NCBI GenBank assembly: GCA_016794925.1
Contig: JAEUIW010000001.1
Span: forward strand, 354,999-418,998
Length of the DNA stretch: 64,000 nucleotides
Source of the DNA: Phycisphaerae bacterium
GTDB taxonomy: Bacteria > Planctomycetota > Phycisphaerae > Phycisphaerales > UBA1924
Direction: 5' to 3'
Part shown: in pieces, positions 43,564 to 51,364 of the stretch
Numbering within the stretch: position 1 is the first letter of the stretch
Layout of the letters: each line of letters opens with the position of its first letter
The notes under the pieces: model-generated
The model's database searches: none
What the model was told of the DNA's origin: nothing
The model's input: the letters and a program-made list of their open reading frames with translations, nothing else
Translations under genes and position numbers: made by a program

Positions 43564-45042
43564 ATGACCAGCAGCGGTCCGAGCCGGCGCATCGCCGACA
43601 TGCACGAGCCGGCCCGCCGCCTCCGACGCGGGCTCGCGCTCGTCTCGGTCTGGGCGCTCGTGCCGACGCTCGTGGGCGTGCTGCTGTACTACCCCGGGCT
43701 GACGATGAACGACACGGCCATGCGATCGGTGATGGCCGTGGCGATGTCGCGCGACGTGGCGTGGCGGCCGGGGTTCCTGAGCGACTGGTTCCCGCACGGC
43801 ATGACGGTCCTGCTCGCGGCGTCGCTCCGGCTGTTCGGATCGACCGGTCCGCTGCTGCCGGTGATGCTCTTCTGGTTCTACGCGTCCGTGGGCTGGCTCA
43901 TGGTGGGTCTGCGGGCGCCGCGAGCGGCGCTGGCGGCGCAGACCGTCATGGCGATGTTCCCGCCCATCTTCACCCACGCCGCGTGTCAACTCCCCGATCC
44001 ATGGACGAGCGCCGCGCTCTGCACGCTCGGCGCCGCACTGGCCATCTTGGGTGATCGCGGGCGCGAGGGTCCGCTCCCCGATTGGCTGACCGCCGCGGCT
44101 TCGGGGCTCGCGGTGATCGCGCTCGCGGTGCTCTTCACGTTCAGGGCCAACAGCATCGTCCTTCTGCCGCTGGTGCTCCTGCTGATCGTCTGGTTGGTGC
44201 GCCCCCGGCTCCGTGCCGGCGTGCTGGCGGCCTGCGCGTTGGCCTTCGGCGCCTTGTTCGTCAAGCTGCCGGGGTGGGTCGGCTGGGAGCACCGCAACAC
44301 CGCCGCGGCGTCGCTGGTGTGGGAGCACATCGGGATGCTCGGGATGGCGAAGGATCCCGAGCTGACGAAGCGTCACGCGATCGACGACCTGTGTTCAACG
44401 CCCGATGGCACCGCCGCCCTGATCGCGCGCCACAACTGGTTCACGCACGATTCCGTCATGTGGGCCCAGCCGCAGATCCTCGATCACGGCAAGCTGCTCA
44501 GCCCGGATTCTCCCATGCGCCGCCGCATCGGCGGCTTGATCGGGGAACATCCCAAGCTCTACTTGCGGGCGAAATGGGAGATATGGAAGACGCTGCTGGG
44601 CCTGCGCGACTGGATGCCGCTTTCCTGGATCCCCATACACGAGACCAAGTGGGAGCGTGAATGGGGCCTCGACCTCCGGCTGCACGCTCCGCTCCAGAGC
44701 ACCACCGAGGCGCTCAACGAGCGGCTCCGGTCCGTCGAGGCCTATTACAACGCGTCCACCGCGCCGTGGATCTATCTGTCACTCGCCGGCCTGCTCGCGG
44801 CGGTCACCACGGCGTGCCGCCGTATCGAGCGATCGACCGGCGCCGTGCTGCTGCTGGCCGTCGGCTACTACGCGACCTTCTTTATCCTCACACCGGGACT
44901 CAACTACCGCTATTTCCTTCCCTCGCACGTGCTGCTCATCGCCGCCATCGGGGCGATGTTGGCGGCGTTGCTGCGTCGCTCCGGGACGCCCGCCGGGCCG
45001 GCGCTCAGGCCGGACGACGAAACTCCCGCCACAGGTACTTGA
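43564..45042 (+). CDS. Polytopic membrane protein, probable lipid-linked glycosyltransferase-like
   Basis: 492 aa from ATG 43564, with about ten hydrophobic helices, for example LVPTLVGVLLYYPGLTMND, VIALAVLFTFRANSIVLLPL and VLLLAVGYYATFFILTPGLN. The Asp in the first extracytoplasmic loop (YYPGLTMNDTAM) and a late soluble loop between helices are reminiscent of GT-C type glycosyltransferases, but I cannot name the family. It overlaps the convergent GT2 gene by 38 bp at the 3' ends. The two glycosyltransferase genes to the right suggest a shared glycan pathway, which is inference. Confidence 0.6.
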   Translation: MTSSGPSRRIADMHEPARRLRRGLALVSVWALVPTLVGVLLYYPGLTMNDTAMRSVMAVAMSRDVAWRPGFLSDWFPHGMTVLLAASLRLFGSTGPLLPVMLFWFYASVGWLMVGLRAPRAALAAQTVMAMFPPIFTHAACQLPDPWTSAALCTLGAALAILGDRGREGPLPDWLTAAASGLAVIALAVLFTFRANSIVLLPLVLLLIVWLVRPRLRAGVLAACALAFGALFVKLPGWVGWEHRNTAAASLVWEHIGMLGMAKDPELTKRHAIDDLCSTPDGTAALIARHNWFTHDSVMWAQPQILDHGKLLSPDSPMRRRIGGLIGEHPKLYLRAKWEIWKTLLGLRDWMPLSWIPIHETKWEREWGLDLRLHAPLQSTTEALNERLRSVEAYYNASTAPWIYLSLAGLLAAVTTACRRIERSTGAVLLLAVGYYATFFILTPGLNYRYFLPSHVLLIAAIGAMLAALLRRSGTPAGPALRPDDETPATGT

Positions 45043-45814
45043 GCAATTTCTTGCCCGTCGGCCACGCCTTGAAGTGCGTCGCCCCGTGCGCGCGGGGCTT
45101 CTCCCTGGACGGGAATTCCGCCACGCGGTACCCCTTGCGGTACGCCCGGGCGACCATCTCAAGGTCCATCGACAGGCCCTCGCGGATCGGATCGATGCCG
45201 AAGAACTTGTCGCGTCGCATCCCGCGGAAACCGTGCAGCACGTCCATGGCCATCGGCTGACGCACGCCGCGCCGTCGGTCCCGCTTCCAGAGCAGCGCCG
45301 TCGTCAGCCCGAGCCCGACGACGAACCACTTCCGCGGCTTGAGCAGCCTGCCGTCCTCCTCGTTCGCGCCGCCCTTCATGATCCGGCTCGCGATCGAGAG
45401 GTCGTTCCCCTCGAGCAGCTGCTGTTTGCACAGGAGCGTCTCGGCCGGGTCGATGCTGCCCTTCGGGTGGTACACCACCGCGGCATCGGTCGTGCAGCGC
45501 TCGAACGCCTCGATCATCGCGCCGTTATAACCCCGGATCTTCTGGCGATGCACGGGGATGCCCAGCGAGCTCAGATACTCGACGGTCCCGTCGGTGCTTC
45601 CCCCGTCCACGGCGTAGACCTCATCGAACTGGTCCATCGGCGCACGCGGCACGTCGAGCGTGCATCCGCCCAGCTCGTTCCACACCAGGAAGCACAGCGA
45701 CACGCGCATCGGCGGCGCCGCGGGCGAGCCCGCCTCGACCCGCACGGGCGCGCCCGGCATCAGCGACGAGGGGATCGTCCCCGGGCGCGGCATGGGGGAG
45801 GACGATGCGCTCAC
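45005..45814 (-). CDS. Glycosyltransferase family 2
   Basis: 269 aa. MRVSLCFLVWNELGG opens the GT-A fold. EVYAVDGGSTDGTVEYL binds the nucleotide sugar. The usual DxD is replaced by VVYHPKGSIDPAETLL. MAMDVLHGFRGMRRDKFFGI and GLSMDLEMVARAYRKGYRV, with the Glu-Met region after DLE, resemble dolichol- or undecaprenyl-phosphate sugar transferases. GTG 45814 overlaps the stop of the upstream STELLO-like gene (GTGA), so the two are translated together. Its 3' end overlaps the convergent membrane protein gene. Confidence 0.82.
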   Translation of the reverse strand: MSASSSPMPRPGTIPSSLMPGAPVRVEAGSPAAPPMRVSLCFLVWNELGGCTLDVPRAPMDQFDEVYAVDGGSTDGTVEYLSSLGIPVHRQKIRGYNGAMIEAFERCTTDAAVVYHPKGSIDPAETLLCKQQLLEGNDLSIASRIMKGGANEEDGRLLKPRKWFVVGLGLTTALLWKRDRRRGVRQPMAMDVLHGFRGMRRDKFFGIDPIREGLSMDLEMVARAYRKGYRVAEFPSREKPRAHGATHFKAWPTGKKLLKYLWREFRRPA

Positions 45815-46896
45815 GCGCGCGGCCCCCCGCCCGTAGCGGACGATGCGGCGGGCGCGCGCGAGCCGGTGACAACCACGGGCGCCGATGATTGCAGGCCGGC
45901 GAGATCGCTCAAGAACGCATCGAGCAGCGGCAGCTCGCCCTCGGGCAGGAACTTGCCCGCGACCAGGGCGCGGTAGCAGGCCCGAACGTTGTCGGCGACA
46001 CGGCCCGTCCCCGCGGCAAGATCCAGGCCGTCCAGGCAGCGAGCGATCGCGGCGTTGTGCAGATACCCGGGCACCTCATCCTCGAAATCGCGCATGAGGT
46101 TGTGCTCGTTGCGCTCCTGCCGGACCGTCGCGTCGTGGAACAGCACGCTCCAACCGTTGGCCCACGCCACCCGCTGCGCCACGAAGCTGCGCCAGATGTC
46201 CGTCATTCGGAAACTGCACAGCGCCGGAAGGTACAGCAGCGGGTATGCATCGGGATAGAACGTCGTGTTCTGGCTGTTGAACGGGCACCACGCCCCCGGC
46301 CCGAGCGCCACGGGCGTGCCCCGCCGGCGGAACGTGATCGGCAGCGGCCGCACCAGGCGGTACACGGCGTCCACGTCGGGATTGTCGTCCGCGAGCCCCT
46401 GCTGGATCGGACAGTCCGCCATCGCTGCCGGCCCGAGCGTCGGTGGGTCGGTCCGCACCCGGTCGAGCGGCAGCCCCCGCGGCCACACGTCCGAGTCGCC
46501 GAAGTACCGGTACACATTCACCCATCCGCAGCCGGCGAGCCGCTCGGCGCGCGCCTCGCGCCGCCGCGGCCCGAAGAACTCCGCCCGGGGGATGTTGTCG
46601 TCGTCGGTCTCGACGATGAACGGTGCGCCGCCGCGGACCGCCTCGAGGTACCCGATGTTCTTGCGGCAGTAGTGCCGTGTGGGGCACGCGCGCGCATACG
46701 CGAAAGGCCGCTCCAATTGAGCCGCGACCGAGTAGAACTCGGCGCCGTCGAGCTCGAAGACGGCCGGGCTCTTGGTGTCACCGATCACCACGAACCGCCA
46801 GCCCGCGGCCCGGGCGCCCTCGGACAGGGTTCGCAGCACAGCATTCACGAGAGAAATCGTGGTGACAACCAACGCGGGGGGCGGTGTCGACGTCAA
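45811..46896 (-). CDS. STELLO/DUF288-like glycosyltransferase
   Basis: 361 aa from a TTG at 46896. The fold starts LVVTTISLVNAVLRTLSEG, then WRFVVIGDTKSP, CRKNIGYLEAVRGG and FIVETDDDNIPRAEFFGPR. This last segment, a DDD before Asn/Ile/Pro, matches the STELLO (DUF288) family known mainly from plants and animals and scattered in bacteria. Later the sequence ends in a helical C-terminus. Function in bacteria is unknown; a role in surface glycan synthesis is inferred from the coupled GT2 gene downstream. A GGAG lies about 9 nt before the TTG. Confidence 0.65.
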   Translation of the reverse strand: MTSTPPPALVVTTISLVNAVLRTLSEGARAAGWRFVVIGDTKSPAVFELDGAEFYSVAAQLERPFAYARACPTRHYCRKNIGYLEAVRGGAPFIVETDDDNIPRAEFFGPRRREARAERLAGCGWVNVYRYFGDSDVWPRGLPLDRVRTDPPTLGPAAMADCPIQQGLADDNPDVDAVYRLVRPLPITFRRRGTPVALGPGAWCPFNSQNTTFYPDAYPLLYLPALCSFRMTDIWRSFVAQRVAWANGWSVLFHDATVRQERNEHNLMRDFEDEVPGYLHNAAIARCLDGLDLAAGTGRVADNVRACYRALVAGKFLPEGELPLLDAFLSDLAGLQSSAPVVVTGSRAPAASSATGGGPRA

Positions 46897-47016
46897 GGCG
46901 TAGCTCCGATGCTCGCAGTCCCCCGGGTGCTCCGGATCACGCGCGGCGAACGCGTGGCTTCACGCCCGGATCCGGAAGACGTGATATTAGCGGCGAAACG
47001 CCCCCGCCTCAACGTC

Positions 47017-47050
47017 CGCATACGTGCGGGGCGGCCAGCCCCGGGCCGCC
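47017..47050 (-). terminator. Tandem hairpins after mgtE
   Basis: Directly after the mgtE stop (47055-47053) the minus-strand transcript can fold GGCGGCC (47050-47044) against GGCCGCC (47036-47030) with a 7-nt loop, then a second short CCGCA/TGCGG hairpin around 47017-47030. There is no U-run, so a rho-independent stop is only plausible. Confidence 0.35.
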
Positions 47051-47052
47051 GC

Positions 47053-48708
47053 TCAGCCCGGGCGGAGCGGCTCGACCGCCGTGGCGCGATCCACGTCGAA
47101 GGTCACGCGTACCCGCGAGCCCGGGTCCGGCGCACGCCCCCCGATGAGCGCCGAGACCGGTACTCGGACCTTGCTCACGCCCCCTCGCTCCTCCTGCCCC
47201 GCGGTCTGCACCGACAGCGTGACGTAGGGATCCCCGTCAGGATCGGGCGCCGAGCCGATCACGAGCACGTCGGCCGCGGACCGCAACGGGCCCTGCGTGG
47301 CAACGTCCGGCCGCAGCAGCGTCGCCCGCAGCACGAAGATCGCGCACGTGAAGTAGATCACGATCCCCGTGACGTCCACGAGCGTGGCCACGAACGGGGT
47401 CGAGCTCGCCGCCGGATCGAGCCGGCATTTCTTGAGTGCGAACGGCAGCATGGCCCCCATCACGCTGCCCCACAGCACCACGCCCAGGAGCGTCAAGCCC
47501 ATGGTGACCGACAAAATGCCGTAATGGCGTTGCACGTCCGCGTCGCTGAACCAGCCCATCCAGCCGAACAGGTTGATGCGCAGCACGCCGATCGCGCCGA
47601 TCAACCCGCCCAGGATGGCCCCGACCAGCAGCTCGCGCCGCAGCACCCGGAGCCAGTCCGACACCTCGATCTCGCGCAGCCCCAGCGCCCGGATGACCAG
47701 GGTGCTCGCCTGCGAACCCGAATTGCCCCCGGACGAGATGATCGCCGGGATGAACGCGGCCAGGATCGCCGCCCGCTTGATCTCGTCCTCGAAGAACGCG
47801 ATCGCGTTGCTCGTCAGCAGCTCGCTCATGAACAGCAGGGCCAGCCACGGCGCCCGCTTCTTGAACAGCGAGAACACGCTCGCGGACATGAACGGCTCCT
47901 CCAGCGCGTTCACGCCGCCCATCTTCTGCATGTCCTCCGTCGCCTCTTCCTGGGCCACGTCCGCCACGTCGTCGTGCGTGACGATTCCCAGCAGCGCCCC
48001 GCGCGAGTCCACCACCGGCAGGGCCACGCGGTCGTACCGGGTCAGCTGGCGCACCGCCTCTTCCTGCGGGTCCTCCGCCCGCAGGGCCACGAAGTCGCGG
48101 TTCATGATCGATTCGATCGTCTGGTCCGGCTCCGACAACAGCACCTGACGCAGCCGGAGGTCGTCCACCAGCACGCCCCGCTCGTCCACCACGTACACCA
48201 CGTTGATCGTCTCGGCGTCGCGGCCGAACTTCCGAACGTGCTCCATCGCCCGCGCGATCGTCCACTCCGGACGCAGCGAGATGTAGTCCGGCGTCATCAG
48301 GCGGCCCACGCTCTTGGGCGGGTAGCCGAGGATCGCCTGCGTCGCCCGCCGCTCCTCCGGCGCCAGCGAACCGATGATCCGCTGCGCCACCTCCGTCGGC
48401 AGCTCGTCCAGAAGGCGCGCGCGATCGTCGATGTCCATCGCCTCGACGACCCGCACCGCCCCCTTGTCCCCCAAACGCCCGATCAGCTCCTCCTGCTTCT
48501 CCGCCGACAGGTACGCGAACGTCTCGCCCGCGTCGTCGCGCGGCAGGAAACGGAACGCGATCGCCGCGTCCGTCGGGCTCAGGTCCGCGATGATGTCCGC
48601 CACGTCCGCGTTCGGGATCGCGTGCAGGACCTCGCGGAGCTCGTCGTACCGCTCCTCGCGGATCAGCTCCAGCACCTCCGGCTCGATCAACTGCGCCGTC
48701 AGGTTCAC
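47053..48708 (-). CDS. mgtE: Magnesium transporter MgtE with C-terminal extension
   Basis: 551 aa from GTG 48708. The N-domain of MgtE (EVLHAIPNADVADIIADLSP, RLLDELPTEVAQRIIGSL) is followed by two CBS domains (GRLMTPDYISLRPEWTIARA; ESIMNRDFVALRAEDPQEEA; LPVVDSRGALLGIVTHDDV) and then the five-helix channel, with SSGGNSGSQASTLVIRAL and SSTPFVATLVDVTGIVIYF, where Asp and Asn line the Mg2+ pore. Family members usually end about 450-470 residues; here about 85 extra cytoplasmic residues follow (VTLSVQTAGQEERGG, then VPVSALIGG). Their role is unknown. It precedes, on the same strand, the STELLO-like gene by 156 bp. Confidence 0.92.
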   Translation of the reverse strand: MNLTAQLIEPEVLELIREERYDELREVLHAIPNADVADIIADLSPTDAAIAFRFLPRDDAGETFAYLSAEKQEELIGRLGDKGAVRVVEAMDIDDRARLLDELPTEVAQRIIGSLAPEERRATQAILGYPPKSVGRLMTPDYISLRPEWTIARAMEHVRKFGRDAETINVVYVVDERGVLVDDLRLRQVLLSEPDQTIESIMNRDFVALRAEDPQEEAVRQLTRYDRVALPVVDSRGALLGIVTHDDVADVAQEEATEDMQKMGGVNALEEPFMSASVFSLFKKRAPWLALLFMSELLTSNAIAFFEDEIKRAAILAAFIPAIISSGGNSGSQASTLVIRALGLREIEVSDWLRVLRRELLVGAILGGLIGAIGVLRINLFGWMGWFSDADVQRHYGILSVTMGLTLLGVVLWGSVMGAMLPFALKKCRLDPAASSTPFVATLVDVTGIVIYFTCAIFVLRATLLRPDVATQGPLRSAADVLVIGSAPDPDGDPYVTLSVQTAGQEERGGVSKVRVPVSALIGGRAPDPGSRVRVTFDVDRATAVEPLRPG

Positions 48709-48776
48709 GCTCGCGGCTCCCGGCGCCCCCCTCCCCTCCCGGGCGGCACCCTAGTTTCGCCGCGTGCACGCGGCGG

Positions 48777-49499
48777 TCAAACCCGGCCCGGCATCACCAG
48801 CCCGGACAAACCCGCCAGTCCCAGCGGCTCGCGGGCGAAGAAACACTCGCCCGCGCCGCGCCCGATCCTGGACCCGAAGTACCGATCCGCCGCCGAGACC
48901 CACTCGGGCACCGCGCGATTGGCCGGGTTGTCCACGAACTGGCTTCGGTACGCGAGAATCGCCTCGCGCTTCACCCCCTCGAAGCCGGTCGTGTCCACGA
49001 TGAAGCTGGGGCTGGGCACGACCCGCAGGTGCGTGCAGTAGTAATGAAACAGCCATGGCGCGTGCACCGGGGGCGAGCCGCCATCCCCGGGCATCGTTGC
49101 CCCGGTCAGTTTCGCGTCGAACCGGGCATCCTCCGCGATCCGGGTCACGGCCCGGTGGTCCGGGTGCGCATCTTCGGGATGCGGCACGAACAGCACATCC
49201 GCTCCCGCGGCGCGGATCACCCCCGCCACGGCGTGGCGGGCATGGATCCCGTGCTCAACGACGCGGTTGCGCAGCCCCAACTGGATCCGCGTCACGGGGT
49301 TCCCCGGAGCGGAGAGCAACCCCGCCGCGCGCGCCGCCTCGGCTGCCCGGGTCTCCCGATTCCCGAACGGAGTCGGCTCGCCGTCGGTCATGTCCAGCAG
49401 CGTGACGCGGTGCCCGTCCGCCGCCAGGCGCGCGATCGTGCCGCCCATTCCCAGTTCCTGATCGTCGGGATGGGGTCCGATCACCAGCACGCGGGCCAT
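48777..49499 (-). CDS. PIG-L family deacetylase (BshB-like)
   Basis: 240 aa. VLVIGPHPDDQELGMGGTIA at the start carries the AHPDDE-like zinc site (here PHPDDQE), and VLFVPHPEDAHPDHRAVTRI the second. These enzymes deacetylate GlcNAc-type conjugates, as in bacillithiol synthesis (BshB) or GPI and antibiotic pathways. The Gln at the Glu position of PHPDDQELG is common in BshB1-like proteins. No bacillithiol partner is in the window, so the substrate remains open. ATG 49499; a lipoprotein gene ends 3 bp upstream on the same strand. Confidence 0.87.
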   Translation of the reverse strand: MARVLVIGPHPDDQELGMGGTIARLAADGHRVTLLDMTDGEPTPFGNRETRAAEAARAAGLLSAPGNPVTRIQLGLRNRVVEHGIHARHAVAGVIRAAGADVLFVPHPEDAHPDHRAVTRIAEDARFDAKLTGATMPGDGGSPPVHAPWLFHYYCTHLRVVPSPSFIVDTTGFEGVKREAILAYRSQFVDNPANRAVPEWVSAADRYFGSRIGRGAGECFFAREPLGLAGLSGLVMPGRV

Positions 49500-49502
49500 G
49501 GT

Positions 49503-49961
49503 TCACTCCGCCTGGCCGATCACGATCAGCCCAAGGAGTTCGTTGCCCACTTCCAGTTGAGCTTGCGCAAGCGTGTCGGCCCGTTCCGTGGCGAAGAACC
49601 CACCGGCGCGAAAACTCGTCCCGTAGCGATCCGTGAATTCGTTCAACGGCAGCTCCAGCGTCTCGCCCACTCCGAAGCCATTCAGTTCGCGCGCATACCA
49701 GCCGTTGATCCACATCCGGCACGCCCCGAACGACCGCCCGGTCGTGTTCGTCATCCGGACGACCGTCTCCTCCCGGGCCACCTGCACGTCGAGCGTGGTC
49801 GCCTGCTTGAGCGTCTCAGGGTAACGGGGCAGGTCATCGCGCACCGTGCTCCCGGCCGTGCCGCAGCCCGCCAGCGCCAGCGCGACGAGCACGCCGGCGC
49901 TCATCCGCGCGCGCGCCGGGGTGCGTTCCGACCGATTCCGCGTCCGTGGGTTGTTGCTCAC
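49503..49961 (-). CDS. Hypothetical lipoprotein
   Basis: 152 aa from GTG 49961. The N-terminus has Arg-rich residues, then VLVALALAGCGTAG, where LALAGC is a lipobox, so the mature protein would be acylated at the Cys and held in a membrane. The body is a beta-rich domain with a single further Cys. I know no family. An internal Met at residue 20 (MSAGVLVALALAGC) is a possible start. Directly precedes the PIG-L gene with 3 bp between, suggesting one operon. Its start is almost back to back with the Dus gene on the other strand. Confidence 0.7.
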   Translation of the reverse strand: MSNNPRTRNRSERTPARARMSAGVLVALALAGCGTAGSTVRDDLPRYPETLKQATTLDVQVAREETVVRMTNTTGRSFGACRMWINGWYARELNGFGVGETLELPLNEFTDRYGTSFRAGGFFATERADTLAQAQLEVGNELLGLIVIGQAE

Positions 49962-49979
49962 GCCCCTATGATCCCACAG

Positions 49980-51329
49980 ATGAGTTGCCAGAGCAACAAC
50001 GCCACGCCCCCCGGCCCTCCGGTCGCGCCGGGCTTGGAGCGCGTGGACGCCGCCGAGGCAGCCCGCTGGGTCGCGGCCCGATTCGGACGCGACGGATCCG
50101 TTCCGCCGCGCCTCCGGGAGCTCCTGCCCTCGTTCGACGCTCCCTTTTTTCAGGCCGGACTCGCGGGATACTCAGATGCCGCGATGCGCCTGATCGCCCG
50201 CCGCCACGGCTGCCCGTACTGTGTCACCGAGGCTCTTCTCGACCGCACCCTGCTCGCGGGAGGACGGGGCTTCGCCAAGGCAGACCTCGGCGAAATCGAG
50301 GACAACGTCCCGGGTGGCGCCGATGACCGCCCCCTCGCGGGGCAGGTCATGGGCTCGGACCCGCGCGAGATGGCCGCCGCGGCCATCAAGATGGTCGAAC
50401 AGGGTGCTCGCCGCGACGGCGCATACCGATCGCTCGCGTACGAACGGCCCGGGTGCTTTCCATCCGGCCCCGGCGCTCCCGATCGTCCCGGCTCGCCTCT
50501 CCCCGAGCCCGCCGCGTCGCCGCCGACCGCTTCGAGCTTCGACGTCATCGACGTCAATCTCGCCTGCCCGGTGAAGAAGATCGATCGCAAGGCCCGCGGC
50601 GGACACTGGCTGGCCCAGCCGGCGGGCGCGATCGCCATTCTCGAGGCCGTGCGTGCCGCCGTTCCTTCCGCGATCGCGTGCTCCGTCAAGCTGCGGCGCT
50701 CGTACGACGACACGCCCGAGATGGCCGACGCCTTCGAGCGCATCTTCGACGCCGCGTACGCGCTCGGCTACGCATGGACGACCGTCCATGCCCGCACCGT
50801 CGAGCAGAAGTACGTCGGTCCGTCGCGCTGGACCTTCCTCCGCGACCTCGTCGCGAGCCGGCCCGATCGGATCATCTTCGGCTCGGGCGATGTCTGGGAG
50901 GCCGCCGACATTTTCCGCATGCTGCGTTACACCGGCGTGTCCGCCGTGTCCGTGGCCCGCGGCTGCATCGGCAACCCATGGATCTTCCGCCAGGCCCGCG
51001 ATCTGCTCGCGGGGCGTCCCGCGCGGCCGCCCACGCTGGAGCAGCAGCGCGACGTGCTGCGCGAGCACTTCGATCTCGCGCTGCGCGTCAACGCCGCGCA
51101 CGGGGTCCGGCGCGTGGAGGCCTTCACCGGGCGCACCATGCGCAAATTCGCCATCCGCTTCGCGGCCTTCCACCCCCGCGCCGACGAGGTTCGGGCCCGC
51201 TTCATCGCGGTCGAAACCGCAGAGGAATGGGACGCCGTGGTCGCGGAGTTCTACCCCGCCGCGGACGCCCGGACCTCCCGCGCGCGCGTCTCCGGTTGCG
51301 CCGCTCCCCTCGTTCCCAGCGCCGGCTGA
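49980..51329 (+). CDS. tRNA-dihydrouridine synthase (DusB-like) with Pro-rich insertion
   Basis: 449 aa from ATG 49980 (an upstream ATG at 49968 is possible). Dus enzymes reduce uridines in tRNA with FMN and NADPH. FFQAGLAGYSDAAMRLIARRHG binds FMN, VIDVNLACPVKKIDRKARGG holds the catalytic Cys, ACSVKLRRSYDD and VHARTVEQKYVG continue the TIM barrel, and FGSGDVWEAADIFRML and SVARGCIGNPWIF bind the phosphate. An insertion of about 35 residues rich in Pro, Ser and Ala (FPSGPGAPDRPG and beyond) separates the VEQGARRDG strand from the catalytic Cys strand; the family normally has none. The fold motifs on either side are intact, so it is probably active. It is followed by the convergent PgpH-type gene. 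Confidence 0.88.
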   Translation: MSCQSNNATPPGPPVAPGLERVDAAEAARWVAARFGRDGSVPPRLRELLPSFDAPFFQAGLAGYSDAAMRLIARRHGCPYCVTEALLDRTLLAGGRGFAKADLGEIEDNVPGGADDRPLAGQVMGSDPREMAAAAIKMVEQGARRDGAYRSLAYERPGCFPSGPGAPDRPGSPLPEPAASPPTASSFDVIDVNLACPVKKIDRKARGGHWLAQPAGAIAILEAVRAAVPSAIACSVKLRRSYDDTPEMADAFERIFDAAYALGYAWTTVHARTVEQKYVGPSRWTFLRDLVASRPDRIIFGSGDVWEAADIFRMLRYTGVSAVSVARGCIGNPWIFRQARDLLAGRPARPPTLEQQRDVLREHFDLALRVNAAHGVRRVEAFTGRTMRKFAIRFAAFHPRADEVRARFIAVETAEEWDAVVAEFYPAADARTSRARVSGCAAPLVPSAG

Positions 51330-51364
51330 GGCGGGCCCGGCCCCGCCGCGCACGACCCCGTCGA

